Positions 8,537 to 17,060 of a stretch of 64,000 bases of DNA are shown here, in pieces. Source of the stretch: Bdellovibrionaceae bacterium UBA2316 (GTDB taxonomy: Bacteria > Bdellovibrionota > Bdellovibrionia > Bdellovibrionales > Bdellovibrionaceae); the NCBI GenBank assembly GCA_002345205.1, contig DDVI01000053.1:1-64000 (forward strand), in the 5' to 3' direction. The stretch's first letter is position 1; each line of letters starts with the position of its first letter. The notes below the pieces were generated by a model, which was not told the DNA's origin, did not search any database, and saw only the letters and a program-made list of their open reading frames with translations. A program made the translations under genes and the position numbers.

Positions 8537-10015
8537 ATGCAGAAAATTCAAATCACAATAAGAACAAGAGTAGCAGCGGCTTTGACGTTGCTAGTGGGGC
8601 TAACTGGTTGTAACAAATTTAATGCAGCGGCCAGTCCTGTGTCTTCGGAAATGGGATCAATCGTATGTCCACAAAGTTACGAAGTCACAATGGATTTTTT
8701 TGGTCAGTTAGTAACTAGTCAGGATGCAAAATCAGAAGAAGTCACGGCTCAAGAATTCTCGGAGGCGGTAAACACGGACCAAACCTTTCAAGGGGCGGCG
8801 AATACGTACTTTAAAACCGAGTTGTACTCTTTGTATAAAGAGTTTTATCAGGACGTGAAGTATTTATCTGTCATCGAAAAAAATGCAAACTTGATGGAAC
8901 TTGTGACGATGCTAAAAGTGGAAGACACCGATACCTCAACACGCCAAGAACTGGTGGCTAAGTATAAAACGAAGGTAAATGAAATCAGTCGCAATATGCA
9001 AAGCATGGGGTATTCATGTCCAATCGCGGATGATAACACAGACTTGGGCGGAACACCTAAGCCGGCTCCTGGCGCTGGAGCTCTTACGCCTCGTGAAGTG
9101 GTGACAAAAGACCTGATCGCATCTATGCGAAAAGTGTTAGCGGTTACCTATCAAAGCTGTGCGGTTCTTGATAGAGAGCCCCTAAATAAAGACGACAAAA
9201 ATGTTCAAGGAATCAAAGAGTCCTGTTGTAACGGGGAAGGGCTGATCCGAACCATCAGCAGTTTAAGTCAGGTCCAAGCGACCCATCATTATATTCAGCC
9301 CACGTATGGCAGTCAGTGCGTGAATATTAGAAAAAATCCTTTGATTTATGATTTCGGAGGGCGTCCAGCGTTTACGCGTGGATCGACGGGGCGTTTGAAT
9401 TTCTTCAGTAATTACGGTGGTTCAGAAGTTCTCGGGTATGACTGTTCCGCGATGGTTTATACCGTTGTAATGGGCGCTGGCTTTCGCTTAAAAGAAAATA
9501 AAATGTTCGTTGCCAGCGACGTGGCGGCAGCCCAATCCCGCCAGTTTTTAGATCCTGAATCTAAAGGCTGGAGTTGTCTAAACTCAGTTACATTCAGCGG
9601 TGAAACTGAAGATGGGTTATTAGAAGGCGACATCGCATCTATGGATGGTCACACGCTAATGGTTTACCGTGCCGGCAGAGATCCATTTGGTATCGAAAAT
9701 TTAACAGACTGTAAAAACGTAGATAGTAAAAATTTTGATTTCGATTTAATGCAATCATCACCTTCAAAAGACGGAGTGGGCATTAATGTATATGTGGGAA
9801 AAGATTACCTCGTCACCAATGGCACCATGGAAAAAGGTTTTGTTGAGTACGCAAAAAACTATTGCGAACGTAAAAAGAATGGATCGACAAAGAAAATCAA
9901 ACTTAGCTACTTTTCGTTGGTGCGACTGAGTTCAGAAGCTTCGTGTCGTATGCAGTCGGTTTCTTTTGAAAACGAATCCTGCGTTCAGGAATGTACTAGA
10001 ACTTCCATAAACTAG
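8537..10015 (+). CDS. Lipoprotein with an NlpC/P60-like cysteine peptidase region
   Basis: A 492-residue protein with a lipobox (LTGC, Cys25). Residues 1-190 are helical with no domain I recognise, followed by a Pro/Gly linker (PKPAPGAGA). Residues about 260-400 contain GYDCSAMVYTV (Cys303) and GDIASMDGHTLMVY (His372), matching the Cys and His boxes of NlpC/P60 cell-wall peptidases. Several further cysteines suggest periplasmic disulfides. If active it would cut peptidoglycan peptides from the membrane surface. Its last 20 bases overlap the end of the convergent ttcA gene. Confidence 0.7.
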   Translation: MQKIQITIRTRVAAALTLLVGLTGCNKFNAAASPVSSEMGSIVCPQSYEVTMDFFGQLVTSQDAKSEEVTAQEFSEAVNTDQTFQGAANTYFKTELYSLYKEFYQDVKYLSVIEKNANLMELVTMLKVEDTDTSTRQELVAKYKTKVNEISRNMQSMGYSCPIADDNTDLGGTPKPAPGAGALTPREVVTKDLIASMRKVLAVTYQSCAVLDREPLNKDDKNVQGIKESCCNGEGLIRTISSLSQVQATHHYIQPTYGSQCVNIRKNPLIYDFGGRPAFTRGSTGRLNFFSNYGGSEVLGYDCSAMVYTVVMGAGFRLKENKMFVASDVAAAQSRQFLDPESKGWSCLNSVTFSGETEDGLLEGDIASMDGHTLMVYRAGRDPFGIENLTDCKNVDSKNFDFDLMQSSPSKDGVGINVYVGKDYLVTNGTMEKGFVEYAKNYCERKKNGSTKKIKLSYFSLVRLSSEASCRMQSVSFENESCVQECTRTSIN

Positions 10016-10778
10016 AATCTAACAAATGGCTCGGTTTGATATTCTTCATTGCCGTCATCACGCTTGAGCCAACGTTAGGGATGTCGACTTCAAGTTCCTT
10101 GATTAACTTCTTCATTTTTTTGCGTTTTAGGCCCTCTTGCGATCCGCACAAGTTGCACGGGATAATCGGGAATGCCCACTGATTTTTTAACTCAATTAAA
10201 TCATCTTCTTTGACGTAGCAAAGCGGTCGAATCACCGTATGTGTACCTTCGTCATTCACCAGTTTTGGTGGCATGGACGAAATATGGCCGACATAGAACA
10301 TATTTAAAAACAGAGTTTCGATTAAGTCGTCGCGATGATGGCCGAGTGCTAATTTTGACATCCCTAACGCCGAAGCATGATCATATAGAATCGCGCGACG
10401 GAATTTTGAACACAAAGTGCAGTAGGCTTTACCTTCCGGAGTTTTTTCCTTCACCACGGAATAGGTATCACGTTCAACAATTGTTAATTTGATATCATGA
10501 GCTTTGTAAAATTCGATAAATGCGGCGGCGTCAAAACCAGGTTGTTTCTGATCCAAACAAACGCATTCAAAGCTAAAGTCCACTTCCGCACGACGTTGAA
10601 TTTCTTTTAAAAGTAAGGATAGAATAGTTGAATCTTTACCGCCGGAAACACACACCATAATGCGGTCATTAGCTTGAATCATGTCATAGTCATTCAAGGC
10701 ACGAACGATATCACGGCGAATTTTCTGAGCTAACGGCAAGTCATAATCAACAGTCTTCATAACGCTGTGATAATCCAT
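9996..10778 (-). CDS. ttcA: tRNA 2-thiocytidine(32) synthetase TtcA
   Basis: A 260-residue PP-loop ATPase that installs 2-thiocytidine at position 32 of certain tRNAs. The PP-loop SGGKDS is at 45-50, the TtcA cysteines are in YCTLC (Cys120, Cys123) and PCNLC (Cys208/211), which hold an Fe-S cluster, and GHHRDDLIET is conserved. The length is close to the short form of the family. The ribosome site for the annotated ATG is weak; Met7 is an alternative start. It ends in a 20-base tail-to-tail overlap with the upstream lipoprotein gene. Confidence 0.9.
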   Translation of the reverse strand: MDYHSVMKTVDYDLPLAQKIRRDIVRALNDYDMIQANDRIMVCVSGGKDSTILSLLLKEIQRRAEVDFSFECVCLDQKQPGFDAAAFIEFYKAHDIKLTIVERDTYSVVKEKTPEGKAYCTLCSKFRRAILYDHASALGMSKLALGHHRDDLIETLFLNMFYVGHISSMPPKLVNDEGTHTVIRPLCYVKEDDLIELKNQWAFPIIPCNLCGSQEGLKRKKMKKLIKELEVDIPNVGSSVMTAMKNIKPSHLLDSSLWKF

Positions 10779-10827
10779 TTTAGCGTTTAAATCCAGTAGG
10801 GAGAACGTGGTTGTTAAATTTTCCTGC

Positions 10828-11898
10828 CTATGATGAATGAGTGGGCGGAATAGGAACTATATCCGTAGGCACTTTAGCGCTATATTCTATATAAGGGCGG
10901 GCCATGCGCAGTCCTTGGGCCTCTAAAGCTTCAAAACCACGACGGTAAACCTTATCAGCTAGGATATACTGAGAACCATAATTATCGATATTGTAGACCA
11001 ATTTAAAGGCGATGTGATTTTCATTCGATTCGCTAATAAAACATAACGGCGATGGAATACCGCGAATATCGCTCAAACCTGCGATCGAACCTTCAAGGAC
11101 TTCTTTCACTTTGTCGGGGTTCACTCCATGGGCCATTCTGAAAATTACAGAACGTACAATCGGTGTTTCTTTTGGCGAAAAATTATAAACTTGAGCTTGC
11201 GCCATCACACGATTAGGAATCGTGATCACTTCATCAAAGAAACCATCCATGATTGTTGAACGCCAAGTGAGTTCTTTGACTTTGCCCACGGTTTTTTGCG
11301 AGCCTTGAACGACTTCAACCCAGTCTCCAATTTCAAAGGTCTTGTCGACCTGCATAGCAATTCCGGCAAAAAGGTTTCCAAGAGTGTCTTGAAGAGCCAA
11401 ACCCAAAATGATGGAAAAGGCCGCTGAAGTCGCAAGTAACGGAGCTAACTGAACGCCAAATACATGCGAGGCTGTCCAGAAAACAAGTACAATCGAAAGT
11501 AATAACGAGAAAATGTTAACTAGTAATAACGGCACTCCGGTCTGCATCGAACTCATAAACAGATACTGCAGAACAATTAGACGACAAGTTTTTACAAAAA
11601 CAATCATTCCCCACAGTAAGGTCACCAAACCGACGTAGGGCGCGATTCTGCGGAAGTGAGTCCACTCGGTATCGACTTCATTTAGAATCAAAAATGTAAA
11701 AAACAAAAGGCTCAGCACCAGAAAATGACGAGTGATATTCGCAAAATGATTTTGAATGTTTTTATGACGTTCTTCGGAGGCATCTCGCAAGAAAAAACGG
11801 TAAAACAGATAGGTCACAAACAACAACAAGCCTAGCAAGGTATAAGGTTCGATTTCTAAAAGTTGGGCTAGGGCTTGAGTTTGTATCAATTTATTCAT
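10828..11898 (-). CDS. Small-conductance mechanosensitive channel (MscS family)
   Basis: A 356-residue membrane protein with about four hydrophobic N-terminal segments followed by the MscS pore and beta domain. The hallmark GLALQDTLGNLFAGIAM is followed by FEIGDWVEV and TIPNRVM. Such channels open under membrane tension to release solutes during osmotic downshock. It starts four bases after the stop of the YebC gene, so the two are probably co-transcribed. The extra N-terminal helices place it among the larger MscS-like proteins rather than the minimal E. coli form. Confidence 0.9.
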   Translation of the reverse strand: MNKLIQTQALAQLLEIEPYTLLGLLLFVTYLFYRFFLRDASEERHKNIQNHFANITRHFLVLSLLFFTFLILNEVDTEWTHFRRIAPYVGLVTLLWGMIVFVKTCRLIVLQYLFMSSMQTGVPLLLVNIFSLLLSIVLVFWTASHVFGVQLAPLLATSAAFSIILGLALQDTLGNLFAGIAMQVDKTFEIGDWVEVVQGSQKTVGKVKELTWRSTIMDGFFDEVITIPNRVMAQAQVYNFSPKETPIVRSVIFRMAHGVNPDKVKEVLEGSIAGLSDIRGIPSPLCFISESNENHIAFKLVYNIDNYGSQYILADKVYRRGFEALEAQGLRMARPYIEYSAKVPTDIVPIPPTHSS

Positions 11899-11901
11899 TT
11901 A

Positions 11902-12603
11902 TTATTTAATTGTAGCGTGAACACGGTGAGTGTCATCAAATTCATCGACTTCTTCTAAAAATTCATGAACGTCTTTAAGCTGAGCTTCGGTTAGTTCCGT
12001 GATGTTTTTAGCTTTGTACGATAATTCGGCTGTCGTGATATTCCATTTACGTTGAGTTAATGCTTTTTTAATTGAATCTAGGTTCTCTGGATTACCATAG
12101 AACAAATAAGACGCCTCATCTTTTTCGACATCGTTAGCGCCAGCTTCAATCGCTTCTTCTTCTGGATCAAATGAGCCGTCTTTGGTACCTTGGATGAGTG
12201 AGACTCGTTCAAACATCCAAGCGACAGAGCCTGATTCGCCTAGAGCGCCATCATGACTCTTAAAGAGTGTACGAACTTCCGGGGCTGTTCTGTGTTTATT
12301 GTTTGTTTGACATTCTACGATCACGCCGACGCCATGGGGGCCATAACCTTCATAAGTTAATTCTTCAATCACTTCACCATCAGCTAAAACACCAGAGCCC
12401 TTTTTGATTGCGCGTTCAATCGTGTCATTTGGGCATGAGGCGGCTTTAGCCACGTCGATAGCAAGACGTAAACGTGCATTTGAGCCAGGATCAGGACCAC
12501 CAGCTTTTGTCGCGACCATGATCTCGCGTGCTAGTTTAGTAAAGATTTTTCCCTTTTTCGCCGCATTTTCGGATTTACCCGCGTTTTTCCATGATTTTCC
12601 CAT
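11902..12603 (-). CDS. yebC: YebC/TACO1 family protein
   Basis: A 233-residue cytoplasmic protein with the family's strongly conserved N-terminus (GKSWKNAGKSENAAKKGK, then ARLRLAIDVAKAASCPNDTIERAIKKG) and EELTYEGYGPHGVGVIVE. The family has been described both as transcription regulators (PmpR) and as translation factors that relieve polyproline stalling. The length is normal. No clear Shine-Dalgarno precedes the ATG. It lies just left of the S23 cassette, facing away from it. Confidence 0.93.
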   Translation of the reverse strand: MGKSWKNAGKSENAAKKGKIFTKLAREIMVATKAGGPDPGSNARLRLAIDVAKAASCPNDTIERAIKKGSGVLADGEVIEELTYEGYGPHGVGVIVECQTNNKHRTAPEVRTLFKSHDGALGESGSVAWMFERVSLIQGTKDGSFDPEEEAIEAGANDVEKDEASYLFYGNPENLDSIKKALTQRKWNITTAELSYKAKNITELTEAQLKDVHEFLEEVDEFDDTHRVHATIK

Positions 12604-12679
12604 GTGTTAAATGGAACAAATGGTTTGAGATTTGTCCAGTGGTTTGGTGGCGCGGCTAACGGAAAGCGGGGAGGGGACA

Positions 12680-12727
12680 GTAACCGTGGCCGTAACCGTA
12701 ACCGTAGCCGTAGCCGTGGCCGTAATT
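12680..12727 (+). repeat. Left hexanucleotide array of the S23 cassette
   Basis: Seven to eight head-to-tail copies of a 6-bp unit of form GTRRCC (GTAACC, GTGGCC, GTAGCC). It is preceded by GGGGAC. A shorter array of the same unit lies in inverted orientation on the other side of the S23 gene. Confidence 0.85.
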
Positions 12728-12802
12728 GGGTCCGCGAGGTCGTATTTGTCGGGGGATTGGTTTTGTTATTGGGTGGGGGAAAGATTGCTTCTTTGTTTTT
12801 TC

Positions 12803-13114
12803 ATGATTGAACGATTTGATGTTTTTGTTGTTGCTAAAGAATTTTATGAAAAATGTAAATGCTTAAAACTTCCTCAAAATTTGACAGATCAGCTTTTGCG
12901 TGCGAGCTCGTCGATTGCATTGAATGTTGCTGAGGGTTCAGGCAAAAGAACGCTAGAAGATCAGAGGCGATTTTACACAATAGCCTTTGGAAGCCTAAGA
13001 GAATGCCAAGCCATTCTCTTAATAGAAAATGTAAATGATAAAAATCTACTCAAATTAGCAGATCGCCTAGGAGCCATGCTCTTCAAACTAAGTAAAAAAC
13101 AACAAAAACGTTAA
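12803..13114 (+). CDS. Four-helix-bundle (S23/IVS) protein
   Basis: About 103 residues matching the four-helix-bundle family first seen in 23S rRNA intervening sequences, with typical DQLLRASSSIALNVAEGSG and ALGSLRE-like (AFGSLRECQAIL) segments. Family members bind nucleic acid or act as accessory factors (for example Avd in diversity-generating retroelements). A longer frame upstream only translates the tandem repeat and is rejected; the ATG at 12803 begins the recognisable domain. Here the gene is not in rRNA but between inverted hexamer arrays, suggesting a small mobile cassette. It has no clear ribosome site. Confidence 0.8.
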   Translation: MIERFDVFVVAKEFYEKCKCLKLPQNLTDQLLRASSSIALNVAEGSGKRTLEDQRRFYTIAFGSLRECQAILLIENVNDKNLLKLADRLGAMLFKLSKKQQKR

Positions 13115-13138
13115 CGTTAACGGCTACGGTTGGTCCCC
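13109..13138 (-). repeat. Right hexanucleotide array, inverted relative to the left
   Basis: Read on the minus strand this is GGGGACC, then CAACC GTAGCC GTTAAC GTTAAC, the same 6-bp period and GTxxCC-type unit as at 12680-12727. It overlaps the last codons of the S23 gene. Together the two arrays give terminal inverted repeats each edged by GGGGAC. Confidence 0.7.
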
Positions 13139-13157
13139 GTGCCGGCCTCACCAACCA

Positions 13158-14420
13158 CTATCGTTTAATAGATTTAGGATCAACAGCATCCTGCAAGCCG
13201 TCTCCAACGAAGTTGAAACTTACTGTTGTGATGAAGATCATCAGGCCTGGTAGCACCGTCAGCCATACGTTCTTGTAAATGACCTCTTGAGCGTTGTTCA
13301 GCATATTGCCCCAGCTTGGTGTGGGTGGCATGATTCCGAGGCCAAGGAAGCTTAATGCGGATTCGTAAATGATCGAACTGCCTACGCCTAATGTGATCGC
13401 CACTAGCATCGGTGCAATTACATTCGGGAACATATGGCGAAGGATGATTGTGGCGTCGGTTGCGCCCAATGTCTTTGCCGCTAGAACGAATTCACGTTCA
13501 CGTAAGCTTAGGATGCTTCCGCGCACGAGACGCGCCACCGTCATCCACGAGAACAAGCACATGATGACGAACATTTTAATGATGCTCTCATAGCTGGGGT
13601 TCATCATTTGTTTGATGGCTGGAAGTTTTGATAAATCAACTGCAGAGAATACGATCAAGATTGGAATGGTTGGGAGTGATAGCAATGCATCCGTTACACG
13701 CATAAGCGCCATGTCGATTTTCCCGCCATAGAATCCAGCGATACCGCCAATGAGAAGGCCGATTAGAGCTGATGACAGAGCCACCATAATACCCACACCA
13801 ATAGATACTCGGGCGCCGTATACTAGACGAATTAAAACGTCGCGGCCGACTTCATCTGTTCCAAACACGTGGTATGTACTGAATGTTTTCAATATAGCTT
13901 CGTAGTTTGAATAGTTCACATTTTGGAGTTTAGCTAACGTTGCCTTAACCTCTTCGTCAGGCTTCATGATTAAGTCATATAACGCATCTTGATTTTCATT
14001 TTCTGTGTCAGTGTCAACGATCAGGATATTCTGTGCTTTTAATTCTGTTGCCAGTTTTTTAGCTTCGTCAGGATGTTGATTGATGTAAACTTCCACTGCA
14101 GATTCTTTGATATCGTCCGTCGCTTGTGCGCGGCTCATGGGTGCTAAATATCGTGCACCTACGTTTTGCCGATTGGGGTCTAAACCAGTTACTTTTGTAA
14201 TCAATTCCGCAGACAAAGCTACGATTAGGAAAAACAAAATTACAAACGCAGAATAGAACGCCATTTTGTGTTCTTTGAATTGATTAAAAACAATCTTCCA
14301 CATGGGAAGAGCTTGTTCCAGGGCTTTTCGTTCTGATTCATTTAGCGAGCTGTGTGTTGAAGCCATGTTGGGGTCTTTCTGGTTATTATGTGTAAGAGAT
14401 TCTTGGGTCTGCAAATCCAT
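13158..14420 (-). CDS. oppC: Oligopeptide ABC transporter permease OppC
   Basis: A 420-residue inner-membrane permease of the OppC/DppC type, forming the translocation channel with OppB. The C-terminal 230 residues carry the binding-protein-dependent permease domain, including the EFVLAAKTLGATDATIILRHMFPN ATPase-contact loop. Unusually, about 120 charged residues are inserted between the first membrane helix and the core. The first ATG overlaps oppB by 35 bases; Met19 (14366) is an alternative start. It is the last gene of the opp operon. Whether the natural substrate is di- or oligopeptides cannot be read from the sequence. Confidence 0.88.
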   Translation of the reverse strand: MDLQTQESLTHNNQKDPNMASTHSSLNESERKALEQALPMWKIVFNQFKEHKMAFYSAFVILFFLIVALSAELITKVTGLDPNRQNVGARYLAPMSRAQATDDIKESAVEVYINQHPDEAKKLATELKAQNILIVDTDTENENQDALYDLIMKPDEEVKATLAKLQNVNYSNYEAILKTFSTYHVFGTDEVGRDVLIRLVYGARVSIGVGIMVALSSALIGLLIGGIAGFYGGKIDMALMRVTDALLSLPTIPILIVFSAVDLSKLPAIKQMMNPSYESIIKMFVIMCLFSWMTVARLVRGSILSLREREFVLAAKTLGATDATIILRHMFPNVIAPMLVAITLGVGSSIIYESALSFLGLGIMPPTPSWGNMLNNAQEVIYKNVWLTVLPGLMIFITTVSFNFVGDGLQDAVDPKSIKR

Positions 14421-15357
14421 ATAATATATCCGCTAAAAGGTTCATTAATAATACCATGCTCACCGAAATAATAAATGAAATCATGGCTACGTTATAATCA
14501 TTCGACATAATAGAATCGTAAACTAATTTGCCTACGCCTTGGTAAGCAAAGACAGTTTCTGTTAAAATCGCTCCCGAGAATAGTCCTGAAAAACTTAATG
14601 CGAAAATCGTGATCAAGGGAATCAGCGCATTTCTGAAACCGTGTTTCCAAACTACTACGAAGCGAGATAACCCTTTGGCTTTGGCTGTTCTAATGAAGTC
14701 GTTTCTCATGGCTTCCATCATAGACGAGCGAATGTATCGTACGAACACTCCGATCTGCTGAACGCTGAGTGATATCACTGGCAGTATTAAATAGAGCGCG
14801 CGGTCTTTAAAAAATGACCAGGTCGATTCATGATCTACGCCAATCGTTTCTGTTCCGCCCGCAGGTAAAACGCCCAGCTGAACTGAAAATATAATGATTA
14901 ACATCAGTCCGAGCCAGAACGACGGTATGGATATTCCACCGAAAGAGAAAAAGTTAACAAAATAGTCAACGCGACTACCGGGTTTTAATGCCGAGTATAT
15001 TCCAAACGGTAGTGCGATTAATAGTGACGTTAATAACGCCATGAAAGATAACACGAACGTGTTTTTCAAGCGCGGACCCATTAATTCTTGAACCGGCACG
15101 CGGTACGTACGACTGTAACCAAGATCACCTGACATGATATCTTTTGCCCAGCTAAAATAGCGAACGTAGGCCGGCTGGTCCAAGTTATACAATTCCCGAA
15201 GCCGAGCGATGTCTTCAGAGGTAATCCGTGGGTTTGACTGAATCATTAATTCAACGGGATCGCCCGGCATTAATGTCATCAAATAAAAACACATGTACGA
15301 TATTAATCCGATCACGATGACTGTCTGAATTAAACGTCTTAGAATATAAGTTCCCAT
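14386..15357 (-). CDS. oppB: Oligopeptide ABC transporter permease OppB
   Basis: A 323-residue permease with the standard OppB N-terminus (GTYILRRLIQTVIVI), six membrane segments, and the coupling loop NDFIRTAKAKGLSRFVVVWKH. It pairs with OppC to form the inner-membrane channel for peptide uptake. The ATG at 15357 has TTTGGAG five bases upstream, so the longer frame to 15387 is rejected. It starts one base after oppA ends and overlaps oppC, consistent with a single transcript. Confidence 0.92.
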   Translation of the reverse strand: MGTYILRRLIQTVIVIGLISYMCFYLMTLMPGDPVELMIQSNPRITSEDIARLRELYNLDQPAYVRYFSWAKDIMSGDLGYSRTYRVPVQELMGPRLKNTFVLSFMALLTSLLIALPFGIYSALKPGSRVDYFVNFFSFGGISIPSFWLGLMLIIIFSVQLGVLPAGGTETIGVDHESTWSFFKDRALYLILPVISLSVQQIGVFVRYIRSSMMEAMRNDFIRTAKAKGLSRFVVVWKHGFRNALIPLITIFALSFSGLFSGAILTETVFAYQGVGKLVYDSIMSNDYNVAMISFIISVSMVLLMNLLADILYGFADPRISYT

Positions 15358-15358
15358 G

Positions 15359-17047
15359 TTACTCCAAAGTCCAACGTTCAACTTCATTTGTTTCGGAAAA
15401 CTGATGTCCGGGTATTTTGAAGTTTTTAAGATTTTTAGGAACTACGGCATTATCCGTTCTGTAGTAAAGCGGTAAAACGGGTAGTTCGTCGGTGTATAGT
15501 TTCTGCATTTCAGCGGCTAGCTCAATGCGCTTTTTAGGATTGAACTCGCCATCCATGTCTTCGATCAACTTATCCATGCGTGGGTTGTTCCAGCCCGGAT
15601 AGTTCTGTCCAGACCAGCCATTTTTTTCCGATGAAATCATGCCGCTGTGTTGAGTTGAACGTGGGTTGTTTTCTGGATTCGCTACCCATGCATACATGGC
15701 CATATCAAAGCGACGCTTTTTAGTCGTTTCGCCAAAGAAGACTCGGCCTGGTTCATTTTTGATGATGATCTCAATGCCGACTTGTTTCCATTGGTTTTGC
15801 AAGTACACTTGAACCGCTTCACGTGTTTTGTTTCCCGCCGTTGTCATAAAATTAAGGCTTAATTTCTTGCCGTCTTTATAGCGATAGCCGTCTTTGTCTT
15901 CTTTCCAGCCGGCTTCGTCTAGCATTTTAGCGGCTTGACGTTTAGAGTAGCGGTACGTTGTTACAAACATAGGGTCATCTGTGTACCAAGGATCTTTTGG
16001 TGTAATGAAATGCATAGCCGCTGGTTGTTTGCCTTCAAACAGTGATTTTACTAATTGTTCTTTGTCGATGGCTGTCGCTAACGCTTTACGAACTTTAATG
16101 TCTTTTAAAATAGGATTGTCTAGGTTTAAATCGATATGTTCGTAAACGGTGCTTGGTTCAAACGAAACGGTGAAGTTTACGTTTTCAGATTTAATTTTTT
16201 TCTCTAGTGAAATCGCTTGGTCAAACGTTAATCCAAGGACCGAGATTTTATCCACGGTGCCTGAACGTAAATTCGCTTCTAGTGTTCCGGTGTTTGGAAT
16301 TAACTTAATGATGATGCGTTTGATTTTAGGCGCCTCTCCGTAAAAGTGCTTATTAGGAACTAATGTGATGTTGTCGCCTAACTTCAAACCAGAAACGACG
16401 TAGGGTCCGTTGTATAGACCTGGGTTCGTCGGGTTTTTAGTGTAATTCGAATTTTTTTCGTAACCCTCTTTTTGATTTTTGAATTTGTCGAAGATTTTTT
16501 CTTCTAAATGTTTTGGTAATAAATAGAATGTGCCTTGTTGGTTTACGTAGTTCCAAATCGCTTTTTGATAAGTGAAGGTGCACTTTTTAGAGTTTTTGGC
16601 ATCCACGTCGATTTTTTCGATTTGCTCGTACACTTCGCGTTCAGGGATACTCACATTATTAGACAAAGCCACTTCACGCGAAAAAATAATATCTTGGCAG
16701 GTAAGCGGAGTTCCATCGCCCCATTTCACGGCGTCTTTGATTTCCCAAGTCGTCACGATTTTCTTTTTGCCATCCACGGTGATGATTTTAGCTAGACCGT
16801 TTTCAATCGTCGGTAGTTCCTTAACGATTTGTGGCTGCCATTTGCTGTTGCTGTCTAAGTTAGTGAGTCGACGATTAACTAAGTATCGGATATACGATGA
16901 GGCCACCATGGATGAAAGTATTGGATTTAGGGAGTCAAACTCTTGCGCGATACCAATTTTCAATTCGTCATTGGTTGCTTTAGCGAAGACTTGGTTCATT
17001 AACCCAACACAAGCGGCCAGAGCAATTAGGGTTCTAGTCATTTTCAT
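15359..17047 (-). CDS. oppA: Peptide ABC transporter substrate-binding protein OppA
   Basis: A 562-residue family-5 extracellular solute-binding protein with signal peptide MKMTRTLIALAACVGLMNQVFA. It shows the family hallmarks AVKWGDGTPLTCQDIIFS, VRKALATAIDKEQLV and AAKMLDEAGWKEDKDGYRY. It captures peptides in the periplasm and delivers them to OppBC. GGGAGTCTGAA precedes the ATG. The signal peptide lacks a lipobox, so it is a soluble periplasmic form. It lies in the middle of oppDFABC. Confidence 0.9.
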   Translation of the reverse strand: MKMTRTLIALAACVGLMNQVFAKATNDELKIGIAQEFDSLNPILSSMVASSYIRYLVNRRLTNLDSNSKWQPQIVKELPTIENGLAKIITVDGKKKIVTTWEIKDAVKWGDGTPLTCQDIIFSREVALSNNVSIPEREVYEQIEKIDVDAKNSKKCTFTYQKAIWNYVNQQGTFYLLPKHLEEKIFDKFKNQKEGYEKNSNYTKNPTNPGLYNGPYVVSGLKLGDNITLVPNKHFYGEAPKIKRIIIKLIPNTGTLEANLRSGTVDKISVLGLTFDQAISLEKKIKSENVNFTVSFEPSTVYEHIDLNLDNPILKDIKVRKALATAIDKEQLVKSLFEGKQPAAMHFITPKDPWYTDDPMFVTTYRYSKRQAAKMLDEAGWKEDKDGYRYKDGKKLSLNFMTTAGNKTREAVQVYLQNQWKQVGIEIIIKNEPGRVFFGETTKKRRFDMAMYAWVANPENNPRSTQHSGMISSEKNGWSGQNYPGWNNPRMDKLIEDMDGEFNPKKRIELAAEMQKLYTDELPVLPLYYRTDNAVVPKNLKNFKIPGHQFSETNEVERWTLE

Positions 17048-17060
17048 TTCAGACTCCCGG

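Noticed and set aside
12604..12802. Long N-terminal extension of the S23 gene containing a Thr-Val repeat
   Set aside because: It is a translation of the GTRRCC hexamer array; the conserved domain begins at 12803.
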